Below, piece after piece: positions 9,000 through 15,900 of a stretch of 52,682 nucleotides of DNA; the stretch's first letter is position 1, and every line of letters starts with the position of its first letter. The stretch is taken from assembly GCA_944359085.1 (NCBI GenBank), contig CALVSQ010000004.1:1-52682 (forward strand). Direction: 5' to 3'. The notes beneath the pieces are model-generated. The model worked only from the letters and a program-made list of their open reading frames with translations. It was not told the DNA's origin and ran no database searches. This stretch comes from an uncultured Bacilli bacterium (GTDB lineage Bacteria > Bacillota_I > Bacilli_A > RF39 > UBA660). The translations under genes were made by a program, and so were the position numbers.

Positions 9000-10397
9000 A
9001 TGAAAGTAGAATTATTAGGAACTAATGATAAAACTAAATTAGAAGAAAGAATAAAAGTTGTTTCGGCAGCTGGTAGATTATCTAGGTATAATGGAACTGC
9101 TTTTGAAATTTTGGAAAAATTTAATAATTATGAAAAAAATTTAAATTTAATTAAAAGAATAATTAGTATGGGACATGAATCAATAACTGATCATGATTAT
9201 TTGGTATTTGGTATTGAAAATGTTAGTCCAATTGTTGAACAAACAATTATTGAAGAAAGATTTTCTTCTTTTACGATTAAATCAAGAAGAGAAGTTAATT
9301 TTAGTCAAGTAGGTTACTATGTACCAACATTTAAAGATAAAAATGGAAACGTTCTTCCAAATCAAGATGAAATAAAAGAAAAATATCAAAGACATATGCA
9401 ATTCTTATTTAATTCATATCAAAAATTAGTTGATTTAGGTATTCCTATGGAAGATGCAAGATTTGTTTTACCATATTCTTATCATAGTAATATTATCATG
9501 GGTGTTGACGCTCATACTTTAAAGAAAATGATTTTAGAATATACAAAAGGAACTAAAAGTAATATTCCAGAAATAAAAGAATTTGGTGAAAAGTTATATG
9601 AAGTAGTAAAACAAAATATTCCATACTATAAAGAAATTATTGATTTATCAGTTTCCACTACTGATAAAATAAAAGAAAAATTAGATTCTATAGTAGATAA
9701 GTCATACGAAATTATTGATAAATCTGTCTTAATTAATAGTTTTGAAAATATTGATCAAAATATAATCATAGCAGCACTTATTAAAAGATATCAATATTCA
9801 TATGAACAAGCTTTAAAAATATATGAAGAAAAATTAAAGGATAATGTAGAATTATGTCAAGAAATAATGTATGAAATTTATAATGGTGATCAAAAAGAAT
9901 TATCACAAGTTTCTTTTCAATTTCAAATTCCTATTTCTTTAGCCATTTTAACGCATATTACTAGACATAGAACATATTCTCCAATTATTCCAGATTTTGT
10001 ACCAGTTCATGATTTATCTAAATATAAAATACCAAGAACAATAAGTAATAAATGTTTAGAATTATATAATGAAATATATAATAAAAATTTAGAAATTTAT
10101 CAAGAGTTTAAAAAAATGGGAATAAGGGAAGAAGATTTGGTGTATTTTCATTTAAGTGGTAATATGGTTAATATTTTAGCCAATATGGATGGTAAAACAT
10201 TAGCTTGGATTACTCATTTAAGAACTTGTAATAAGGCCCAATGGGAAATAAGAGATATTTTTAATGAAATAAGAAAACAAGTAAAAGATAAGTGTCCTAT
10301 TTATGGAACTATTTTGGGTCCTGATTGTGAAGTAAGAAAAATTTGTAATGAAGGAAAAGAATCTTGTGGAAAGATTAAAGTTTTGGTGAAAAAATGA
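9000..10397 (+). CDS. thyX: FAD-dependent thymidylate synthase, long two-domain form
   Basis: Makes dTMP from dUMP with methylene-tetrahydrofolate and NAD(P)H through FAD. At 465 residues it is about twice the classical ThyX (about 220-250). The first half has GHESITDHDYLVFGIE and the loop ERFSSFTIKSRREVNFS, a drifted form of RHRxxSxNExSxR. The second half (from about residue 255) repeats the fold with SLAILTHITRHRTYSPIIPD, which retains RHR. The C-terminus carries a Cys-bearing tail (CPIYGTILGPDCEVRKIC). It overlaps the thymidylate kinase gene by 4 bases (ATGA), so dTMP synthesis and its phosphorylation are translationally coupled. AGGGTGG precedes the ATG. Confidence 0.92.
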   Translation: MKVELLGTNDKTKLEERIKVVSAAGRLSRYNGTAFEILEKFNNYEKNLNLIKRIISMGHESITDHDYLVFGIENVSPIVEQTIIEERFSSFTIKSRREVNFSQVGYYVPTFKDKNGNVLPNQDEIKEKYQRHMQFLFNSYQKLVDLGIPMEDARFVLPYSYHSNIIMGVDAHTLKKMILEYTKGTKSNIPEIKEFGEKLYEVVKQNIPYYKEIIDLSVSTTDKIKEKLDSIVDKSYEIIDKSVLINSFENIDQNIIIAALIKRYQYSYEQALKIYEEKLKDNVELCQEIMYEIYNGDQKELSQVSFQFQIPISLAILTHITRHRTYSPIIPDFVPVHDLSKYKIPRTISNKCLELYNEIYNKNLEIYQEFKKMGIREEDLVYFHLSGNMVNILANMDGKTLAWITHLRTCNKAQWEIRDIFNEIRKQVKDKCPIYGTILGPDCEVRKICNEGKESCGKIKVLVKK

Positions 10398-11065
10398 GAG
10401 GTAAAATAATAGTAATTGAAGGAACTGATTGTTCAGGAAAAGAAACACAAAGTAAAAAATTAATTGAAAGAATCCCAAATTTAAAATATTTTTCATTTCC
10501 TAATTATGATTCTCCAACTGGTAAAATTATAGGTGGTCCATATTTAGGAAAATCTTATATATGCGATGGTTGGTTTAAAGAAGGTGCTGATGCAGTAGAT
10601 CCTAAAATAGCTTCACTTTATTTTGCGGCAGATAGAAAATATAATATTGCTAAAATTAATCAAATGTTAGATGATGGATATAGTGTTATATTAGATAGAT
10701 ATGTTTATTCTAATATGGCTCATCAAGGTGGAAAAATAAAAGATACTAATGAAAGACATAAAATGTATAAATGGTTAGAACAATTAGAATTTGATTTATT
10801 AGAGTTACCAAAACCAGATATAAAAATATTTTTATATGTTCCATTAGAGGTTTCTATGGAAATAAGAAAAAATAGACCTGAATCTTTTGATCAACATGAA
10901 TCTAATTTAGAACATTTAAAACACGCCGAAAATGCTTATTTAGAAATAGCTGAATTATATGATTTTATTAAAATAAATTGTACTATTGATAATAAAATGT
11001 TATCTATAGAAGATATAAATGAAATTATATATCAACATATTGTAGGAAAACAAAAGGCTTTGTAA
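10394..11065 (+). CDS. tmk: Thymidylate kinase
   Basis: Phosphorylates dTMP to dTDP. It is 223 residues. The P-loop GTDCSGKET is at residues 10-18 (cysteine where most homologues have another small residue), with LDRYVYSN as the DRY/H motif and a LID region at about 150-165 with FDQHESN. The ATG overlaps the thyX stop by 4 bases, and GGTGAA inside thyX serves as ribosome site. It forms a two-gene dTTP-supply operon with thyX. It ends in a terminator that overlaps its stop codon. Confidence 0.94.
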   Translation: MRGKIIVIEGTDCSGKETQSKKLIERIPNLKYFSFPNYDSPTGKIIGGPYLGKSYICDGWFKEGADAVDPKIASLYFAADRKYNIAKINQMLDDGYSVILDRYVYSNMAHQGGKIKDTNERHKMYKWLEQLEFDLLELPKPDIKIFLYVPLEVSMEIRKNRPESFDQHESNLEHLKHAENAYLEIAELYDFIKINCTIDNKMLSIEDINEIIYQHIVGKQKAL

Positions 11066-11080
11066 AATTCAAAGTCTTTT
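11052..11080 (+). terminator. Intrinsic terminator of thyX-tmk
   Basis: AAAGGCTTTG (11052-11061) pairs with CAAAGTCTTT (11069-11078) with one G-U pair, followed by T. The left arm lies within the tmk coding sequence. Confidence 0.8.
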
Positions 11081-11104
11081 TCATATTATTTAATAGGTGA
11101 TATC

Positions 11105-11746
11105 TTGAATATAATTTCTCATAGAGGAGCAAATGTAAGTAAGTATAAAAAAAATACTAAACAAGCTTTATTAACAGCAATCAATTTAGATTTTATTGAT
11201 GGAATTGAATTTGATGTAAGAATTACTAAAGATAAAAAAATAGTAATAATTCATGATCCAATTATTAATTTAGTTAGTAATGGTAGTGGTTTAGTTAAAA
11301 AATTAAAATATAAAAAACTATTAAAATATAATTTTGGAACAAAAGAAAATCCTAGTAAAATATGTTTATTAAAAGAATTGTTAGATAATATTAAAAATAA
11401 TAAAAAAATATTAATTGAATTAAAAGAAGAGAGTAATAATTTTAAAGAATTTGTTGATATTGTTTATAATATAATTAAAAAATATAAGTTAAATATTTAT
11501 ATAGCGAGTTTTAATTATGAGTTAATTAAATATTTTAATTCAAAATATAATAAATGTGGATTAATAATAGGAAATGGCATAAATTTAGATAAAAAATATA
11601 ATAATTTTGATTATAATATTTTAAGTTATAAACATCGTAAAATATATAATAAAAAAGAAACATTTTTATGGACAATTAATGAATATAAACAAGACTTAAA
11701 TAATTATAATATCATTACCGATAATCCTTATTTATTTATAAATTAA
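11105..11746 (+). CDS. Glycerophosphodiester phosphodiesterase family protein
   Basis: A 213-residue TIM-barrel GDPD. It has the N-terminal HRGA, the metal-binding EFDVRITKD with HDP shortly after, and the LIELKEES strand. Near the C-terminus, LWTINEY and IITDNPYLF are the usual final motifs. It hydrolyses glycerophosphodiesters from phospholipid turnover to glycerol-3-phosphate and an alcohol. No signal peptide is visible, so it is cytoplasmic. The start is a TTG at 11105, preceded by AGGTGA; no ATG fits. It is slightly shorter than typical members (about 240). It lies just after the tmk terminator. Confidence 0.85.
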   Translation: MNIISHRGANVSKYKKNTKQALLTAINLDFIDGIEFDVRITKDKKIVIIHDPIINLVSNGSGLVKKLKYKKLLKYNFGTKENPSKICLLKELLDNIKNNKKILIELKEESNNFKEFVDIVYNIIKKYKLNIYIASFNYELIKYFNSKYNKCGLIIGNGINLDKKYNNFDYNILSYKHRKIYNKKETFLWTINEYKQDLNNYNIITDNPYLFIN

Positions 11747-11783
11747 TAGGTTATCTTACTATTTACCTAATAATATTATGTTA

Positions 11784-11812
11784 TTGCATTAAATTGAAAT
11801 ATAGTTTATAAT
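11784..11812 (+). promoter_or_regulatory. Sigma-A promoter, shared-sequence copy A
   Basis: TTGCAT (11784-11789), 17-bp spacer, TATAAT (11807-11812). The block from here to the ATG (TTATTGCATTAA, then AGTTTATAATTATTATAGGT and GATGGTATG) is nearly the same as that before the 14000 gene, so the two surface-protein genes were duplicated with their promoter. Confidence 0.8.
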
Positions 11813-11828
11813 TATTATAGGTGATGGT

Positions 11829-13442
11829 ATGAAAAAAGGTTTTACTTTAATTGAATTAATGGGAGTTATAATTATATTAGGTGTTTTAGCTTTAATAACA
11901 TATCCTGTAATAGATAAATCAATAAAACAAAGTAGAGAAAAAGCTATAGATAGAACAATAGAAAATCTTATTGAGGCATCTTATAATTATAGTATTAAAA
12001 ATGATTTAGGCTATAATTCATATTATAAAAAACTTGAATTTGAAACTTTAGCGCAAGCTGGTTATATAGAAAAAGAAATAATAAATCCAGTTACTAATAA
12101 AAAATTAGAAGGATGTATAATATATAAATGGAATGAATCTAATAATCAATATGAATTTGAATATAGTGAAACTTGTGAAGTTCCTTTAATTTTATATAAA
12201 GATAATAGTGGAGCAAATAGTCCAGAATTATTAAATAATATGATACCAGTATATTATGATGGAACAAATTGGGTTTATGCTAATATATACGAAGAATGGT
12301 ATGATTATAATGCAAAAGAATGGGCCAACGCTGTAGTGTTAACTGATGGCGTTAGTAAAAATGTAGGAGATACAATAAACGAAGATGAAATAGCATTATG
12401 GTATGTGTGGATACCAAGATATACCTATACGATATTTAATGGTAACAATGAAAGTGTAAATGAACAGGAAATACAAATAAAATTTGAAAATGGGACAAAT
12501 AGTAGCGGAACAGTAGAATGTGTCGATGCAATAAGTGGATCAAGAACAAATAGCGAAACTTGTACAGATGATACAAATGGAAGTATAAAAAATGGAACAA
12601 GTACATATACTCATCCAGCATTCACTTTTGGAGATAAAGAATTAACAGGTTTTTGGGTAGGTAAATTTGAATTGAGCACAACTGATACTACTTGTAATAC
12701 TACCCCTAATAAAACAAATTGTGATAAAATACATACAATTAATACTAAGCCAAATATTAGTAGTTTAAGATTTATTAATGTATCTAATTTGTTTACTTCA
12801 ATTCAAAATGTAAGTTTAGATTTTAGTTTAAATGGTGATAGTCATATAATGAAGAATATGGAATGGGGAGCAGTAGCATATTTATCTCATAGCAAATATG
12901 GCATTGGAAATAAAGAAATAGGATTAAACAATAATACTAGCTATATAACTGGATGTGGAGATGAAGAAGGAACTTCTCCAAGTAATGAATGTAATAAATA
13001 TGATACAACGTTGGGAAATTTAGCAAGTACAACAGGAAATATTTATGGAATATATGATATGTCGGGAGGAGCATATGAATATATAATGGGTAATATGGTT
13101 GATACTAATGGTAATTTTTATAATAGCAATGCTGGATTTAATGAAAACTATCCAACTTCAAATTATTATGATAGTTATACATATAATACATCTTATATTA
13201 CTCATGAACGTGGTAAATTAGGAGATGCAACAAAGGAAATTTTAAAATCTTTTGGAACTGCGACTGGAGGATGGTATGGAAACAATTCATATTTTCCAAG
13301 CAATAGTCGTTCATGGTTTATACGAGGAGGAAATAATACTGTTCTTTCTTATCAAGGAATATTTAATTTTTATTATTATTATGGTAATGCTAGTGATTTA
13401 GGAGATTGTTCTAGTCGAATTGTTATAATTAGTAATAGTTAA
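11829..13442 (+). CDS. Pilin-headed surface protein with FGE/C-type-lectin-like C-terminus
   Basis: A 537-residue protein with a prepilin signal MKKGFTLIELMGVIIILGVL (Gly -1, Glu +5) and an N-terminal about 118 residues shared with the 14000 gene, including NPVTN, KLEGC and NQYEFEYSETCE. The rest differs. From about residue 180 it looks like the formylglycine-generating-enzyme/C-type-lectin fold: LWYVWIPRYTY, GFWVGKFELS, MKNMEWGAVAYLSHSKYG, NIYGIYDMSGGAYEY and a terminal SWFIRGG...SSRIVII. That fold is common in ligand-binding surface proteins and in DGR target proteins. Several Cys pairs are present. It probably sits on a type IV-like filament or is membrane-anchored by the pilin helix. The ligand is unknown. 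Confidence 0.75.
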   Translation: MKKGFTLIELMGVIIILGVLALITYPVIDKSIKQSREKAIDRTIENLIEASYNYSIKNDLGYNSYYKKLEFETLAQAGYIEKEIINPVTNKKLEGCIIYKWNESNNQYEFEYSETCEVPLILYKDNSGANSPELLNNMIPVYYDGTNWVYANIYEEWYDYNAKEWANAVVLTDGVSKNVGDTINEDEIALWYVWIPRYTYTIFNGNNESVNEQEIQIKFENGTNSSGTVECVDAISGSRTNSETCTDDTNGSIKNGTSTYTHPAFTFGDKELTGFWVGKFELSTTDTTCNTTPNKTNCDKIHTINTKPNISSLRFINVSNLFTSIQNVSLDFSLNGDSHIMKNMEWGAVAYLSHSKYGIGNKEIGLNNNTSYITGCGDEEGTSPSNECNKYDTTLGNLASTTGNIYGIYDMSGGAYEYIMGNMVDTNGNFYNSNAGFNENYPTSNYYDSYTYNTSYITHERGKLGDATKEILKSFGTATGGWYGNNSYFPSNSRSWFIRGGNNTVLSYQGIFNFYYYYGNASDLGDCSSRIVIISNS

Positions 13443-13465
13443 AAAGTTTCACAATGAAACTTTTT
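13441..13465 (+). terminator. Intrinsic terminator, probably bidirectional
   Basis: AAAAAGTTTCA (13441-13451), CAA loop, TGAAACTTTTT (13455-13465). T-tracts lie on both strands, so it can serve the 11829 gene and the convergent UPF0316 gene. Confidence 0.85.
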
Positions 13466-13469
13466 AATA

Positions 13470-13913
13470 TTATTTAAAAACTAACTGTTTAGCTGATTCA
13501 GATATTATTATAGCTTTGTTATCAATATTTAATATTTTATCAATTATTTCTTTTCTTTTCTTTCTTTTTACCATAATTATCAAAATATCTTTATTAATTA
13601 AATAAGTATTTTCTAATTTACTGATTTTTTTATATTCTTTACTTATTATAAATAACATATTGTTTCCTAAAGCTATTTTTTCTTCTAAAATAGATCCTAT
13701 ATAACTTCCTATTAAAGATCCAATTGCGAATATTAATATTTTATATATATTATTGTTTAAAACAACTAAACTAGTTGATATAATCCATATAAAAGATAAT
13801 ATAAAATTTAATATTGCACCTTCTATTTTTTTTCCATTTGAAACAATTATTAATCTTAAGGTAGCAATACTGTTTTCTAATATTTTGCAAATAAATATAA
13901 ATAGATATATCAT
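13470..13913 (-). CDS. UPF0316 family membrane protein (YebE-like)
   Basis: A 147-residue protein with an N-terminal membrane part (about three hydrophobic segments, residues 1-85) containing IATLRLIIVSNGKK and GSLIGSYIGSILEEKIALG. This is followed by a soluble DUF2179-type C-terminal domain (about 90-147), the layout of UPF0316/YebE. The function of the family is unknown. The first in-frame ATG (13925) overlaps GGTGA, which is well placed for the second ATG at 13913, so the latter is chosen. It lies on the opposite strand between the two large pilin-headed genes, convergent with the first and divergent from the second. Confidence 0.8.
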   Translation of the reverse strand: MIYLFIFICKILENSIATLRLIIVSNGKKIEGAILNFILSFIWIISTSLVVLNNNIYKILIFAIGSLIGSYIGSILEEKIALGNNMLFIISKEYKKISKLENTYLINKDILIIMVKRKKRKEIIDKILNIDNKAIIISESAKQLVFK

Positions 13914-13954
13914 ATAATTCACCATTATTATTATGAATTATTTAAATTAAATTA

Positions 13955-13983
13955 TTGCATTAACTTTAATAATAGTTTATAAT
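13955..13983 (+). promoter_or_regulatory. Sigma-A promoter, shared-sequence copy B
   Basis: TTGCAT (13955-13960), 17-bp spacer, TATAAT (13978-13983), then the same leader and ribosome site AGGTGATGGT as at 11784-11828. Confidence 0.8.
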
Positions 13984-13999
13984 TATTATAGGTGATGGT

Positions 14000-15667
14000 A
14001 TGAGAAAAGGATTTACTTTAATAGAGTTACTAGCAGTTATAATTATATTAGGAGTTTTAGCTTTAATAACTTTTCCTATAATTGATAAATCAATAAAACA
14101 AAGTAAAGAAAGAGCGTTAGAAAGAACGATAAAAAGTGTTGTTCAAGCATCTTATGATTATAGTATTGAAAATGATTTGGGATATGATTCTAATTATAAG
14201 AAACTTGAAATTGGAACTTTAATAAACGCAGGACTTTTAAAAGAAGATATAATAAATCCAGTTACTAATCAAAAATTAGAAGGCTGTGTATTATATAAAT
14301 GGGATGGTGATTATAATCAATATGAATTTGAATATAGTGAAACTTGTGAAATCCCTTTATTTCCAGGTTCACTTATAAATATATTATTATCTCAATATAA
14401 TCCAGATAATACAACAGGCTTAGTAAAAGATAGTGCAAATCCAAATTTATATTATTATAAAGGATCCAATACACAAGTAAGCAATAACTTCTTATGGTAT
14501 GGAGGACATCAATGGCGTATATTAGAGTTTGATACAAGTGCTAAAACATTAACACTTATAACGCAACAGCCATTGACAACAATTCAACCGGCGAGTGCAG
14601 TATGGACAAGTGAATCTGCATATAAATCAAGTTATATAAATACATGGTTAAATGAATATTTTTGGAAAAGTTTAGATAGTAGTATACAAAGTAATATACA
14701 AAAAACAACATTTAATATAGGAATATATACAGACGTAGATGAAATTACAACAGTTCAAAAAGTAGGATTATTAGATGAAGACCAATATAAAAGAGCAGGC
14801 GATGGAACTACTGGACAAAATTCATTTTTAGATATTAAAGATTATTTTTGGTTAGGAAATAGGTATAGTTCGTCTAGCGTTCGCCGCGTGTACAGCAATG
14901 GCCGCCTCGGCAGCGATAGTCCTACGAATGCGGGCGGCGTCCGTGCAGTTATAAAAATTTCTGATATAGCCATCACCGGAGGTGATGGTACTCTTGCAAG
15001 TAATTATCAAGTAGGAAACAAAGCAACAAATACAAATAATGTTCAAGTTGGAGAATATATCAATGTACCATATAGTGAAAATGATAGTGCTTGTGGAAGC
15101 GATAACATGTGTACATTTAGAGTAGTAAGTAAAGATAGTGATAGTATCAAAGTAGTACTAAATGGATTACTTTCAACAACAAGCAAATGGGCGGATAATG
15201 CAAATGATAATATAACAACAAGTGATTTAATATATACAAATGTTTTAAATGGATTTATTGGAAATATTGATAGCAAATATATAACAGTAGGAACATATGG
15301 AGTAGGAATGTATGGAAGTGGAAATAGTTATACAGTGCCACAAAGTACAACTATAACAGCAAATGTTGGATTACCAACAGTGGGAGAGATGTTCAGTGGA
15401 AATGACATTGATTTAAGTACATCAAGTACCAAAACATTTGTAGATGTAAATACAATCGAAAATTCGATAGCATCAAGTTATTATTGGACAATGAATAGAA
15501 ATAGTTCGTTTTACGTTCGCTACGTGAGCAACTTTGGCGACCTCTACGGCCTTAGTCCTGCGAATACGCGCGGCGTCCGTGCAGTTATATATCTGAAGTC
15601 AGGGACTTCAGCCATAACCTTCACAGGAGGTGAAGGTACTCCAAACTCACCATATGTATTACAATAA
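14000..15667 (+). CDS. Pilin-headed surface protein with two DUF6273-like domains and two DGR-type variable cassettes
   Basis: A 555-residue protein. The prepilin signal is MRKG/FTLIELLAVIIILGVL, and the N-terminal about 118 residues are paralogous to the 11829 gene. Two tandem DUF6273-like (C-type-lectin-related) domains follow. The first, about 150-318, has WYGGHQWRILEF, SYINTWLNEYFW, VGLLDEDQYK and WLGNRYS. The second, about 340-530, has CTFRVVSKD, LPTVGEMF and YYWTMNRNS. Each ends in a 29-codon variable cassette and GVRAVI, then a G-G-D/E-G-T motif. The cassettes use CGC, GGC, GCG and GTC codons that are rare in the rest of the window. The likely role is a diversified adhesin or ligand-binding subunit on a pilus-like structure. 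No reverse transcriptase or template is in the window. Confidence 0.8.
   Translation: MRKGFTLIELLAVIIILGVLALITFPIIDKSIKQSKERALERTIKSVVQASYDYSIENDLGYDSNYKKLEIGTLINAGLLKEDIINPVTNQKLEGCVLYKWDGDYNQYEFEYSETCEIPLFPGSLINILLSQYNPDNTTGLVKDSANPNLYYYKGSNTQVSNNFLWYGGHQWRILEFDTSAKTLTLITQQPLTTIQPASAVWTSESAYKSSYINTWLNEYFWKSLDSSIQSNIQKTTFNIGIYTDVDEITTVQKVGLLDEDQYKRAGDGTTGQNSFLDIKDYFWLGNRYSSSSVRRVYSNGRLGSDSPTNAGGVRAVIKISDIAITGGDGTLASNYQVGNKATNTNNVQVGEYINVPYSENDSACGSDNMCTFRVVSKDSDSIKVVLNGLLSTTSKWADNANDNITTSDLIYTNVLNGFIGNIDSKYITVGTYGVGMYGSGNSYTVPQSTTITANVGLPTVGEMFSGNDIDLSTSSTKTFVDVNTIENSIASSYYWTMNRNSSFYVRYVSNFGDLYGLSPANTRGVRAVIYLKSGTSAITFTGGEGTPNSPYVLQ
14867..14953 (+). repeat. Variable cassette 1 (candidate DGR variable region)
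   Basis: Twenty-nine codons (residues 290-318) from AGT TCG to GTT ATA, 61% G+C by count, in a gene that is otherwise strongly AT-rich. It aligns without gaps to 15503-15589: 16 codons are identical and 13 differ. All 20 base differences are at codon positions 1 or 2. The variable codons here include AGC, CGC, CGC, TAC, AGC, AAT, CGC, GGC, GAT, ACG and GCG, consistent with AAC, AAT and ACG template codons mutated at adenine. Confidence 0.8.
14970..14988 (+). repeat. Hairpin downstream of variable cassette 1
   Basis: CCATCACC-GGA-GGTGATGG, a perfect 8-bp stem starting 16 bases after the cassette, inside the coding sequence (I-T-G-G-D-G). It resembles the DNA hairpin that DGR targets carry just after the variable region. 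Confidence 0.7.
15503..15589 (+). repeat. Variable cassette 2 (candidate DGR variable region)
   Basis: Twenty-nine codons (residues 502-530), 54% G+C by count, aligned to cassette 1 with identical third bases in every codon. The residues at variable positions (F, Y, Y, S, N, F, D, Y, G, L, A, T, R) differ from cassette 1 (S, S, R, Y, S, N, R, G, S, D, T, A, G). The constant end GGC GTC CGT GCA GTT ATA is shared and could be the mutagenic-homing initiation site. Confidence 0.8.
15593..15611 (+). repeat. Hairpin immediately after variable cassette 2
   Basis: CTGAAGTC-AGG-GACTTCAG, a perfect 8-bp stem starting 4 bases after the end of the cassette. Cassette 1 has no counterpart at this position. 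Confidence 0.7.
15617..15637 (+). repeat. Second hairpin after cassette 2, homologous to that after cassette 1
   Basis: ACCTTCAC-AGGAG-GTGAAGGT, an 8-bp stem. Compared with 14970-14988, the third stem pair of the shared CC.TCAC/GTGA.GG arms is T:A here and A:T there, a compensatory change. Confidence 0.7.
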
Positions 15668-15717
15668 TCAAATATAGTAGAAATAAATAACAAAGTATAA
15701 ATGAAGTAAAGACATAC

Positions 15718-15787
15718 CTTGACGATAATGTGTCAAGATTAATGTTAATCATAATATAGATGATGTTTTAAATACACATCTTTTTTT
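15718..15787 (+). terminator. Hairpins and T-tract after the 14000 gene
   Basis: Three small hairpins lie in this stretch: CTTGAC/GTCAAG (15718-15737), GATTAA/TTAATC (15737-15750) and GATGT/ACATC (15762-15780). The last is followed by seven T and is the likely terminator, although the stem is short. Otherwise 15668-15814 shows no gene. Confidence 0.5.
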
Positions 15788-15814
15788 GTGAAAAAAATAC
15801 GAAATTTTAATTTT

Positions 15815-15841
15815 TTAGCACTCATATATTGACAATGCTAA
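15815..15841 (+). promoter_or_regulatory. CIRCE operator (HrcA-binding), degenerate right half
   Basis: TTAGCACTC (15815-15823), nine bases, CAATGCTAA (15833-15841). The left half is perfect. The right half matches 7 of 9 against GAGTGCTAA, the changes coming from the overlapping TTGACA -35 box. It indicates autoregulation of hrcA and heat-shock control of the cluster. Confidence 0.85.
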
Positions 15842-15857
15842 CATATAATAGTATAAT
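15829..15857 (+). promoter_or_regulatory. Sigma-A promoter of the hrcA-grpE-dnaK cluster
   Basis: TTGACA (15829-15834), 17-bp spacer, TATAAT (15852-15857). The -35 is embedded in the right half of CIRCE. A 7-bp hairpin TAGCAGT/ACTGCTA (15862-15886) forms the very 5' end of the mRNA. Confidence 0.85.
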
Positions 15858-15900
15858 GAAATAGCAGTTAGAAAAATAGACTGCTAAAAGGTGGTGATTT

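Noticed and set aside
14852-15046. Antisense frame over variable cassette 1
   Set aside because: It arises from the GC-rich cassette; no ribosome site or promoter was seen.
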